A stretch of 64,000 nucleotides of DNA from NCBI GenBank assembly GCA_022606425.2, contig JAHDVF020000997.1, positions 1 through 64,000 on the forward strand, read 5' to 3'. A model generated the notes under the pieces. The model searched no databases, was not told the DNA's origin, and was given only the letters and a program-made list of their open reading frames with translations. Each line of letters begins with the position of its first letter. Position 1 is the stretch's first letter. The stretch comes from Lepidostoma basale. Lineage: Eukaryota; Arthropoda; Insecta; Trichoptera; Lepidostomatidae. Shown here in pieces: positions 52,446 to 61,245 of the stretch. The translations under genes and the position numbers were made by a program.

Positions 52446-52819
52446 GCTCTCTGGCTTCGACAGTCTGCTGACACTGTTATTTACTTTTTGTTTAGTCAAG
52501 TAAATCGTTTCCAGTACATTTCATGATTGCAAATTGAGCCATTTTTCAACCATGAAATGTTATGGAAATTATATTTTCAACATTAAATTATTTCCTGAGC
52601 AACGGCGAAACTAATTATGGAGCATCGCTATATTCCGTGACCAAATCACGAAATTCAGAATTTGGTAATACCAATCGTTATAATCTGTCATTTTTGATTA
52701 ACACTACATTTCCGTAATAACATTTTTCCAAGGAAATAATGGTATTAGAGAAACAAATGGTGTTTTAAGTTATAAAAAAATATTATATATGAATAGTGTT
52801 TTCAGTTTATTTGATAAAC
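52446..52819. other. No recognisable feature
   Basis: AT-rich, no match. Confidence 0.35.
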
Positions 52820-52985
52820 GAAAAGTTGTGGAATTCCAAAATAATTTAGCAATCAAAATTCTGTTTTCTACACTTTTAAATTCATTTTTCTCCACATATT
52901 TTAAATGTATTATCCCTTCATCACCGGGAGAATAAAATACCTGTATATTAAATTAATATACAAGTAAAATATCTCCAAAATATAT
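52820..52985 (-). repeat. H6 repeat, degenerate
   Basis: GTGGAATTCCAAAATAATTT, TCTACACTTTTAAATTCA and TTCTCCACATATTTTAAATG mark H6. On the minus strand TTCTCC could pair with GGAGAA as stem I, but the core reads GTGATGA and AAAA. Confidence 0.5.
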
Positions 52986-53039
52986 CCACAAAAAATAGTT
53001 TTAGTAATAATTGTGTTAATTTGGAAGGAGAATTTCAAA

Positions 53040-53160
53040 CACTTTATTTATGAAATATTTTCACAAAATAAAAATATTTTGCACTCAATGTAAATATTTA
53101 CACCTGAGGATAGAGGAGGACCTTCGAAATATGTAGTTTAAAATATGTTTACTTGGTAAA
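53040..53160 (+). ncRNA. Hammerhead ribozyme H1-related, all core bases present
   Basis: CTGAGGA (53104-53110), stem II GAGG/CTTC (53113-53116 with 53122-53125, one G-U), GAAA (53126-53129) and stem III ATA/TGT with cleavage base A53135. Stem I pairs 53097-53103 with 53136-53142 at six of seven positions. The site stands alone rather than as a mirrored pair, but lies 0.4 kb before the H1 inverted pair. Confidence 0.65.
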
Positions 53161-53184
53161 TAATATTTAACAAATTAAATGGTT

Positions 53185-53515
53185 TTTCGTCTATGTTCGC
53201 CATACTTCGTGATGTAAATGTTTTATTTGTCTTTTTCTTTTTTATATACTTTGTATATACAACACTTAAAAATTACATATCAGACATGTTTCAGACAACC
53301 AGTCCTTCTTTCGTGATACACATTATAAAGATACATATTTAAAATATCTGTCAAGATTGATCATATTTGTAAACAATTTTATAATATTTTAAATATGTAC
53401 CTTTATAATATGTATCACTGAAGAAGCACTGGTTGTCTGAAACATGTCTGATATGTAATTTTAATAGTGTTGTATATACAAAGTATATAAAAAAGAAAAA
53501 TAAATACTTTGAGAA
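53185..53515 (+). ncRNA. H2 foldback, most complete; right arm hammerhead active-looking
   Basis: Right arm: CTGAAGA (53418-53424), GAAA (53439-53442), stem III ACA/TGT, cleavage base C53448, and a 9-bp stem I (53409-53417 with 53449-53457, two G-U). Stem II GCAC/GTCT has one mismatch. Left arm, minus strand: GAAA and ATGTC are kept but the first box is CGAAAGA. The outer arms TTTATTTGTCTTTTTCTTTT and AAAAAAGAAAAATAAATA mirror each other, giving a roughly 330-bp palindrome with a loop of about 70 bases. It defines the H2 element layout. Confidence 0.7.
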
Positions 53516-53720
53516 TTAAAAAAACATTGTTTAAACCACGTATTAATAAATAAAATATTAAAATACACGACATGTTTCGGAGGATACCTCCATCTTCAGG
53601 TGTATTTTTTTTGTTATATTTTTACACCTGAAGATGGAGGTATCCTCCAAAACATGTCGTGTATTTTAATATTTTTTTATTAAAAAGTGGTTTAAACAAT
53701 GTTTTTTTAATTCCCAAAGT
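53516..53720 (-). ncRNA. Inverted pair of H1 hammerheads; minus copy intact
   Basis: Minus copy: CTGAAGA (53599-53593), stem II GGAGG/CCTCC with a 3-base loop, GAAA (53578-53575), stem III ACA/TGT and cleavage after C (53569). Stem I is a perfect 8-bp helix (53607-53600 with 53568-53561). Plus copy: CTGAAGA (53628-53634) with the same stems, but G12 is A (53649). The arms extend to AACATTGTTTAAACCACG and GTGGTTTAAACAATGTTT, a 200-bp palindrome with no coding sequence. Confidence 0.8.
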
Positions 53721-53860
53721 ATATTACTATGGAATTCCACAGTGTTAATGCCTCAACTTTCAGTATGTAAAAAAAGACAAATAAACAAAATGGTGTTTAA
53801 ATTCTCCGTACAATATAACAATAGAATTCCACAGTGTCAACGCCTTAACCTTCAATAATA
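53721..53860. repeat. Two inverted H6 edge fragments
   Basis: TGGAATTCCACAGTGTTAAT (53729 on) and AGAATTCCACAGTGTCAACG (53823 on) are the outermost bases of family H6 in reverse orientation, repeated about 95 bases apart. Confidence 0.45.
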
Positions 53861-54490
53861 TGAAGTAGTGTATTTTAAGCATACGAGTGTTTTATTTATT
53901 TATTTGAAATGTTTTTTTTAAATTTGAATCCACGATATAAAATAGAATAAAATAGCACATAGTTTATGGATGCAACATTTGGCTTAAAAACGGAATATTT
54001 TCAAGTAAAAATGTTATTTCCGCCTCTTAAATTTAGCGAGCACATTATTTAACACGTTCTGGGACATATGGCTCCTAATATTAAATCCGAACGACTTTGA
54101 ACTGTGGTCCTCTTTCCTCTCCTCTCGCGCGGTGTTCCCATGACCGCCACGGCGAGCCTTGGCTCTAAAAATGTGTCTCCACTCGCCAAAGGCCGGAACT
54201 CGTCTCCTGGTTGAAGTTAAAAATATTATTCTTCATGTAACAATGATGTAAAGGAGCGCAACGTTCTCCCCGCGATCATAAAACGGAGCGTAAAGTTTTA
54301 TGTGCCTTTGCGTTAGGAAAGGAGACGAGAAACGGGAGCATATCGTTAATTCTGGCAGCCGAATGTTTTCCTTCTTCTTTCTGCAGCTAGGACTTGAATA
54401 GATACTAATAATATTAATGATATAGTATAAATGTGAATCGGCATGAAATAAAATAATAATTCTTATTACATCATTTCATCCGCGTAGATA
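53861..54490. other. Unassigned; GC-rich patch at 54050-54360
   Basis: The patch holds purine/pyrimidine-rich blocks (GGAGCGCAACGTTCTCC forms a short hairpin near 54252) without coding or repeat similarity. Confidence 0.35.
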
Positions 54491-54494
54491 TTCA

Positions 54495-55055
54495 CGGCTT
54501 GGTATTTTGGTGTAACCGTGTGCCCTGTTTTTACGGCTTGGTATTTTGGTTTCACTATGTCCCCTGCTTTTACAGCTTATTATTTTGCCGTAATCATATC
54601 CCGTGCCTCTATGGCTTGGTATTTTGTTGTAATCGTTTCCCCTGCCTTTATGGCTTGGTATTTTAGTGTAATCGTATCCCCTGCCTTTATGGCTTGGTAT
54701 TTTAGTGCAACTGTGTCCCCTGCTTTTACGTCTTGGTATTTTAGTCTAACTGTGTCCTTTGGTTTTACGGTTTGGTATTTTAGTGTAACCGTGTCCTCTG
54801 CTTTTACAGCTTAGTGTTTTGGTGTAATCGTGTCCCCTGCCTTTAATAGCTTGGTATTTTATTGTAGTGTAACCGTTTTCCCTGCTTTTACGGCTTGGTA
54901 TTATGGTGTAACCATGTCCCCTGCTTTTACTGCTTGGTATTCTAGTGTAACCATATTCTCTGCATAAAAGGCTGCTTTTTCGGCTTGGTATTCTGATGTA
55001 ATCGTATCCCCCGTTTACCGCTTAATATTTTGGTGTAACTGTGTCTAATACCTTA
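54495..55055. repeat. 39-bp minisatellite, about 14 copies
   Basis: Units follow TTTACGGCTTGGTATTTTGG then TGTAACCGTGTCCCCTGCT. Nine units from 54518 keep an exact 39-base period and so read as a 13-residue protein repeat (AWYFSVIVSPAFM). Later units carry indels (54840-55020). Period divisibility by three explains the open frame. No flanking coding sequence supports a gene. Confidence 0.85.
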
Positions 55056-55204
55056 AATCGTGAACAGTGCAAGTGTTGCAAAACTTCATTTAATTCTCCC
55101 GACAGATAATTTATCCATTAAATCTTTATTAAAAAACCTCACAATTGATAACAACTGAATTGGGATGGCTATTTGCCGACAACAGAGATGTAGCAGAACG
55201 ATTC

Positions 55205-55455
55205 ATTTTATAATTTAATTAATTTATTCAAATTCATATAACAAAATTCAGGTTTAAAGCATCTATTAAGAATACGTAAAATATAATTTATTATCTCAGG
55301 CACGCATGAGAGAGTTCGGCTTTAGGGAGACGAGATACACGTACTTTTCAATATCAAGAGGCCTCCTGAACGTACTTTCACTAATATGAAAGATGTCAAT
55401 CATCGTGAAGATCATGTTCAGCAAACTGATTGCTCTTCCTTCTGCTGTCACCAGA
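55205..55455 (-). pseudogene. LINE family L2t, C-terminal tail
   Basis: Minus strand: GRAISLLNMIFTMIDIFHIS and ESTFRRPLDI, then the family 3' UTR (complement of CATATAACAAAATTCAGGTT). The TTTGA tail is decayed. Confidence 0.65.
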
Positions 55456-56220
55456 AGCAAGAAAATAACAACTATTGGAGATATCTATCAGGATCAAAAA
55501 GACCAGCACGTCTAAGTTCTCGAAATATCCCATGATTAATCTAAAAAATGGGTTATAAGAAACCCATATCGTCGAAGCTGCAGAGAGTTGGTTCCTGCAG
55601 CTTCAAAATGTTTCGTCCTGATATAAAATTTTACCTAATTTAATAATCTTTTAAACGTGACAAACAAAAACCAAAGGAAATCAGTAATCTGAGTTGTGAC
55701 AGTCTTGACAGTGAAAATCACGTTCTGATGTATTTTTCCGACTTTGCATCGTAACGCTTCACCGACCTGATTGTATTTCAAAAACACACCAAAGAACGCA
55801 TATTTTATGTGGTCGGCGTAAACACGTATTATTTATTGTGGGAATTAGAGAGGAAACAAGAAAATAAACCAAACAATTTCAACAGCAAAGCAACTGGGTC
55901 ATTCAAGTGCTAAAATTCTGACAAAATTATTCTTTTTTTAAGCTCCGATTCAAAGGACTTGTTTAGCGAAGTGACACCGCGGTGTCCATTCGTTACAGAA
56001 AATTGTTATACATATTTCTTCTAAGTACGTCACTGTGACGTCAGTCTTCGGTCTAATGTTTTGATGCACTTCTCATATTTCTTTCACTCTCTTAAGTTGT
56101 ATAAATAAAACTCGGTATCTTGTTTCAATATTTTTAAACCTTAATTTCATTTTAAAAACAATTGAAATATGTAAAATATTTAAAATAACAAAAAATAAAC
56201 TAATTTTAGATAGACTTATG
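55456..56220. other. Unassigned; hairpin at 55574-55604
   Basis: GAAGCTGCAG and CTGCAGCTTC form a perfect 10-bp hairpin with an 11-base loop. Otherwise no recognised content. Confidence 0.4.
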
Positions 56221-56221
56221 G

Positions 56222-56400
56222 CGTTAACACTGTGGAATTCCATATGACGATTTTTTTATGAATTTAAACACTGTTTTTTCCACTTTTGAGTTTATTTTCT
56301 CGATATGTTTATTCTCTGTATTTTTATTTTTAGCGACAGCTGTTTCATTAACCTATGTTGACATCATCAGGTGTTGTACATATGTTTTGCCAGTTATCAA
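56222..56400 (-). ncRNA. H6 edge plus H3 hammerhead
   Basis: The H3 core on the minus strand has CTGATGA (56370-56364), GAAA (56346-56343), stem III ACAG/CTGT and cleavage base C (56335). Stem II keeps three pairs and stem I is weak. The preceding H6 sequence (GTGGAATTCCATATGACG and TTTTCCACTTTTGAGTTT) runs directly into it, so two families are fused here. Confidence 0.5.
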
Positions 56401-56765
56401 ATGTTGATAATTCTTTCGAAATATAATAAAATTTCTAGGAACCAAAGGTTTTCATTCGTATTAATATTTAATATGGTGTTTTAATCATTTTACAAATAAT
56501 TATCATAACTTATTTATTGTTTCTTGAGCAATGATGTAAAACTCCATATTAAATAATTAATACGAATGAAAACGTCAATTTTCTAGAAGTTTTATTATAT
56601 TTTGTGGGAATGACACGTTTCGCCCTTCTAAGGCATTATCAAATGTCTAGAAAGGCATTATCAAATGTCTAATGCCTTAGAAGGGCGAAACATGTCATTC
56701 ACATCAAATATAATAAAACTTCTAGAAAACTGACGTTTTCATTCGTATTAAATAATTATCATAAC
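56400..56765. repeat. H7 double foldback
   Basis: Two H7 centres face each other: minus at 56618-56650 (GTTTCGCCCTTCTAAGGCAT) and plus at 56668-56712 (TAATGCCTTAGAAGGGCGAA). They are separated by a short duplicated TTATCAAATGTCTAGAAAGG segment and flanked by mirrored arms (GAAAACGTCAATTTTCTAGA and CTAGAAAACTGACGTTTTCA). A second arm pair lies at 56440-56560. Confidence 0.65.
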
Positions 56766-56769
56766 AGTC

Positions 56770-57590
56770 ACACCACGTTTAAATTATAACACAAAAATAC
56801 GTGGAAGTTTCATTGAAACTTCTAGTCACAAGATGAAGGAAAGTTTACGATTGATTTATTGTGAAGTGTATAAATTAATGTTACGCAATTTCAAGCTTTC
56901 TCGTGTACTATTTTTTCTTGAAAATCTTAAGCGTTAATGACATTGAAAAACGTTTAAAAATGACTCTTATGTTGTGTTCTTGTAAAAGTAACCATTCTGA
57001 AGTTTTCACATTCAATATAAACACGCCAATAATACATTTCTCCGCGTATTCCGTAGACAAAACTCGCGTTTATCTTCCTCCTTATGTGTTTTGACAGATA
57101 TCCACATTAATAACAATTTAAATACGCGACATTTTGATAGTCACGTGCAAAGAGAGAAACAAAGGTCAAGCAAACGAAATAATTAGATGTTTTCACTTAA
57201 ATAAAAATTGCTGAAATTTCAATTACGTAATGCTATGAAACCATCGTATATGTAAATACTACTTTAAAATATATATTTTTAAATACGGTAATTTCGTAGC
57301 TTTTCCAGTAGACTTCTAATCAACGATCCCTTAAATCTATAACACTGAGAGATCATTAAAATGTTCAAGGATGAGACGAGTCGGATGACATCAGAATTCT
57401 TGATTTAAAGTCCTATGAAAATATTTAGATCTGATATCGGCCGAAGACTTTAGATCGTAATTTTCTCAGAGAGAAAATCATCTGTCATTAAAGACATCGT
57501 TAGATGTATATGTCTATACATATACATCTCACGATGTATATTAGTAAATGTGTGTAATATTAGTTTTTATGAGTAGATTATTTCATATAT
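56770..57590. other. Unassigned; strong hairpin at 57494-57537
   Basis: AGATGTATATGT and ACATATACATCT (57502-57513 and 57518-57529) pair perfectly and are extended by ACATCGT/ACGATGT. No ribozyme core or RNA-gene signature found. The open frame at 56903-57094 is incidental. Confidence 0.4.
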
Positions 57591-57594
57591 AAAG

Positions 57595-57880
57595 CAAAGA
57601 TTTGGCTATTAAGAGTTAGATGAAAATCTATAAAGCATGCGTAAACCAAAAATAACATATGGCGTTGAAGCAAGGGCACACACAGTAAGGACCAAATAAG
57701 TTTTGAGGACTTCCGAGATGAAGACACTCAGGACGATAGACACACAACACTCAGGACGAAGAGAGATCGCGTGAGGAACATCAGAATTAGAGAGATATGT
57801 GAGGTTGAGGACATTATAAGATGGAGAAGACAGCAAAGAAGCGACTGGTACTGTCATGTCCAAAGAATGGACACCACTAG
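57595..57880 (+). pseudogene. LINE family L4, C-terminal fragment
   Basis: Plus strand, frame-shifted: PKITYGVEARAHTVRTK, LRTSEMKTLRTI, a duplicated stretch (ACACTCAGGACGA at 57728 and 57748), then VEDIIRWRRQQRSDWYCHVQ and RMDTTRL. It joins directly to L6 sequence at about 57881. Confidence 0.65.
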
Positions 57881-58430
57881 ACTCCACTATATTTCACTAC
57901 AACATCCCCAAAGAGCAAACTAATAAACTCCAGTTTGCATTTTACGCAGCAGCAAGACTGATAAGAGGTGCGCCGAAGAGTTGTCACATAACACAGCATC
58001 ATGATGAGCTCCACTGGCTGAAATGTCCAGAAAGGATACAATACAAGCTCTGCTGGACGGTCTTTAAGGCGTTGCATGGTATGGCATCAGCTTATATATC
58101 TGAACTCTGCATCAACGAGAACCTGAATGCAAGACAGTCTTGCGATCAACTAGGCTGCGATCGGTAGATTGACTGTGCCAAAACGCTGCCGGCCTTTCAG
58201 CCTGGAACAATCTTCCAGCAGACCTTAAGTACATGAGAATCAGTCAGAGCTTAGATCGAGACTCAAAACTCACCTTTTCAAATTATCGTTTCCTGATAAG
58301 AAGGGTTGATCGACTGCGTTTGGTGCAGCCCTCATACTAAAAGTGTTTATTTTTTAATTAGTTCATAAAACGGAGCATTTTCTACAGCGCCCTTGAGATG
58401 AGTAATTCATAAAAATGGCGCTCTATAAAT
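57881..58430 (+). pseudogene. CR1/L2-like LINE (L6), C-terminal fragment, copy 2
   Basis: Reads KSCHITQHHDELHWLKCPER, IQYKLCWTVFKALHGMASAY and ISELCINENLNARQS, then loses frame after an internal deletion, with SAWNNLPADLK-type sequence near 58200. It is close to 16330-16880 and shares the same 3' UTR end (TCATAAAACGGAGCATTTTC). Confidence 0.7.
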
Positions 58431-58444
58431 TATCCAATTTATTA

Positions 58445-58552
58445 TTATGAATGTTGAGAAAGCGAGAGAAGTATGTCAGAAAAGAAAAGTGTGGCAGCCT
58501 ATTCTTTTTGCCTATCCCTTTGGGGAGACGGCGTGATGGTTAGTTAGTTACG
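58445..58552 (+). pseudogene. LINE family L1t, terminal 108 bases
   Basis: ATGAATGTTGAGAAAGCGAG through GGGGAGACGGCGTGATGGTT and a short TTAG tail. 5' truncated. Confidence 0.65.
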
Positions 58553-59149
58553 TTTCTCGCGATTAGGTCTTGCGTAAACTTTATCGTTAACCGTCTCATA
58601 GCATCTAGAATTATTATTTCATATGCATTATTCATTCACAAAACTTCAAAGTTTGGTCCGAAATAGCATTGTTTCGCCACGATCGTCGGCGAATAGAAAA
58701 CGTAAACATTAAACCAATTAATTTAAATTCCCTTTTGCTTTCGATGTTATCTGATTGACTGACATTGATCATCTGGGCCAAATTCTAAATCAATTATTAC
58801 TGTTATTTTATGTCAATGAACGACCTCCATATTGGGTGCAGACGGATGATACAAAACTAGATTGCAGGGATGGGACACGCGCCAATTAATCGATTTATTC
58901 TAATTCGATTAACAACTGATAATCTGGTAGTTAATATTCACACAAATAACACATTTTTATGGCCTTATTTTATTATATTATAATGAGCATGGCGTATCTC
59001 ATAAAAAATAATAAATAAATTGTGATTTTTTCAAAAGTATTTCAAAATTAAAACATTTGATAATAAATATTATTATTATTATTATTATTTTGTTGAATCG
59101 CTCTAAACATCATGACAGCATTAGCCAAATCGATATAAAGGGTATTATA
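58553..59149. other. Unassigned; TTA microsatellite near 59070
   Basis: No coding or repeat similarity. A run of TTA units lies at about 59070-59090. Confidence 0.4.
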
Positions 59150-59315
59150 GCTATCATAATGATTCTCGTGACACGTGATAGGTAGCTAATCTATCGCCAT
59201 TTTATTGTCACGTGAATTCTACACCAGATCAAAGACAGTGTGACAATCATGCTGCCCTCGCCGGGAATCGAACCCGGAACCTTCGGGGTGGCAGTCAATG
59301 GGCAAAGGTCGTCAT
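59150..59315 (-). mobile_element. tRNA-derived SINE, B box perfect
   Basis: The minus strand holds GGTTCGATTCC (59274-59264), a perfect pol III B box inside CCGGGTTCGATTCCCGGCG, a well-paired T arm. The A-box half is shortened (GCCCATTGACTGCC). The body matches 11620-11800 and runs to GGCGATAGATTAGCTACC. The missing anticodon half excludes a functional tRNA. Confidence 0.7.
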
Positions 59316-59359
59316 TACAAGTAAAGGTACATTAATCAAGTCGAGTATTTTGATAAGAT

Positions 59360-59480
59360 AAATCTAAGGCGTTAACACTGTGAAATTCCATAATGTCGAT
59401 TTAAAAAAAAAAAAAAACTCTTAAAAAAAATAAACTAATAGTGAAAAATGATGTGAAAGAATATTCGGTTCTTTAGAAGT
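59360..59480. repeat. H6 edge fragment
   Basis: AAGGCGTTAACACTGTGAAA and TTCCATAATGTCGATTTA are the outer end of family H6. The rest is replaced by an A run. Confidence 0.45.
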
Positions 59481-59625
59481 TGTATTATATGTATTTAATG
59501 TGAATGACATGTTTCGTCTGTCTAAGGTATTATCAAATGTCATGTTGATTTGATAATTCCTTCGACAGGCTAAATATAATAAAACTTCTAGAAAATAAAG
59601 TATTCATTGTTATTAATTATTTAAT
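59481..59625 (-). repeat. H7 foldback repeat
   Basis: GACATGTTTCGTCTGTCTAA, GGTATTATCAAATGTCATG and the arm GAAAATAAAGTATTCATTGT match H7. The right half of the centre (TGATAATTCCTTCGACAGGC) is a degenerate mirror. Confidence 0.55.
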
Positions 59626-59631
59626 ATGGAT

Positions 59632-59704
59632 TTGAATAACTTTTTGGAAACATTGTATTATCACAACACTTTTGATAATACAATGTTTTCAAAAAGTAAT
59701 TCAA
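59632..59704. repeat. 32-bp-arm hairpin
   Basis: TTGAATAACTTTTTGGAAAC... (59632-59663) and its mirror (59673-59704) pair with two mismatches around a 9-base loop. A single arm-like match occurs at 50178-50202, beside a mariner end. Function unknown. Confidence 0.6.
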
Positions 59705-59839
59705 TTGTGAATCCGCAATACAAAGTGATGGCGAATATATCGAACGCTTAATAGAACACTGGCTTAATTCAAAAAAGCAAGTTTTGTTCAATCCGACATG
59801 AGTTTTGACAAAAACAGTCGAAAAACACGTACGAATGGA

Positions 59840-59935
59840 TAGCGTTAACATTGAACGATTATCGTACGTACGATTATCGTACGTACGAATGAAACATTGT
59901 GAAAAATATAGATGGATAGCGTTAACACAAGCCTC
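59840..59935. repeat. Short tandem of a self-complementary unit
   Basis: GATTATCGTACGTAC occurs twice in tandem at 59856-59885, and TCGTACGTACGA is a perfect palindrome. The phrase GAATGGATAGCGTTAACA occurs on one side with AGATGGATAGCGTTAACA on the other, so the region contains a larger duplication. Confidence 0.55.
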
Positions 59936-61245
59936 TGTCTAATGTTAACTCAATTGTGAGCTAAACCATAATCGGTCAGTTTACTATTACGCGTGCGATA
60001 TGTAGAAGAAATTTAATATGAAGTTTTACATCATTGATAATGAAACAATACATAAGTATTGTTAATAGTAAAAACGCGGGGTTTACGATAAGTGCAATAG
60101 TTTTATTGCTCCCATCACTAAATTGTAGTAGATTGTATAATCAGAAGTAATCATCTCCCCGCATTCCTTGGCCCGTGACGTAGCAAGGTCTCTGAATGGC
60201 GCCAAATCCCGCCCGCAAATGTTTTCTCTCTCGGCCACATTCGGAGCACATCGGCTCTGGGGAAATTCTCCACGAGACATTGCTTCGTTCCAGATATCAA
60301 TCAAATCACGGTCTACGTTTAACGTCATGACAAACCCTAATTAAGCTTAATGAGTTCAATTAGTTCAACATTAAAACTTCCGCCTGGTCACGTGGCGATG
60401 TAAAGAGAAAATGACATACGTATTTCGTATGTTTAATGTTGTATAGATTGTATATGCAGAAACACTTTGAAACTAAGTTTTTTTTATTATTATTCTTCTT
60501 TTGCTTTATTTAGGACTGTGTCTTATTATTTGGGTGGTTCAGAATATTAATGGATCAAGTTCATCGATCCTGATTCTGAGATAATTAGACCTAAAGTTGA
60601 AAGACTTTTGTAAAATCCAGGGATGTTTTCACTGCAAACACTTTATTTATTTTGATAGCACATGAATCAATTTAAATAAATAGACAAAAAATTAGACACA
60701 CAAAGGCTTTATTAATATTAAAAGTACAAATAAAAGAAAATAAAATGGACATGGTTCACTATTATTCTGAAATTTTCTTGATGAAAATGAAACACATTTA
60801 AAGAAAATCAAAATAGAGCAACATTAATCGTAAATAACTTCATCGTTTTCAAAACCTTCCTCACTTTGGTTATGGTCACTTGGTTCTGACTTCCCGGGTT
60901 TCATTTGTCACTATATTTAGACTTGTTTTCTTCAAACACCTGTATAAACGCCCAACATTAATTTGTAAAGTCTCATGCACTGGACGAACTTAAGTCTTCA
61001 CCTGAACTCATTTTTAGTAATCAACAGTCAAAATAATATACTTCTGATGGTGAACGAGCTGTTAAAATGGACATGATTCACTAATATTCTGAAAGTTTTC
61101 AAATTTTGATCTATAATCAATAGCAGTATTGTCATTTATGGAGAAAATTGAAAAGCTACTATTATGTTATTAACACACAACATAGAAATCTGTTTTATCT
61201 ACCTGTAGAAACATTAAACTCCAAATTTATAAAATTTGAACTTGA
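59936..61245. other. No recognisable feature
   Basis: An H7 arm-like piece (GAAGTTTTACATCATTG) is at 60020-60050. Otherwise AT-rich with local direct repeats (GGACATGGTTCACTA at 60748, GGACATGATTCACTA at 61069; ATTCTGAAATTTTC and ATTCTGAAAGTTTTC). Confidence 0.4.

Noticed and set aside
53040..53720. Penelope-like element protein near the hammerheads
   Set aside because: No RT or GIY-YIG endonuclease motif is readable in any frame around these sites, so the Penelope link remains an analogy.
54518..54814. 98-codon repetitive protein
   Set aside because: Explained by the 39-bp minisatellite period. No start context, signal or neighbouring exon.
59240..59290. tRNA gene
   Set aside because: The T arm is perfect but acceptor and anticodon arms cannot be formed. 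The sequence continues into the SINE body shared with 11620-11800.
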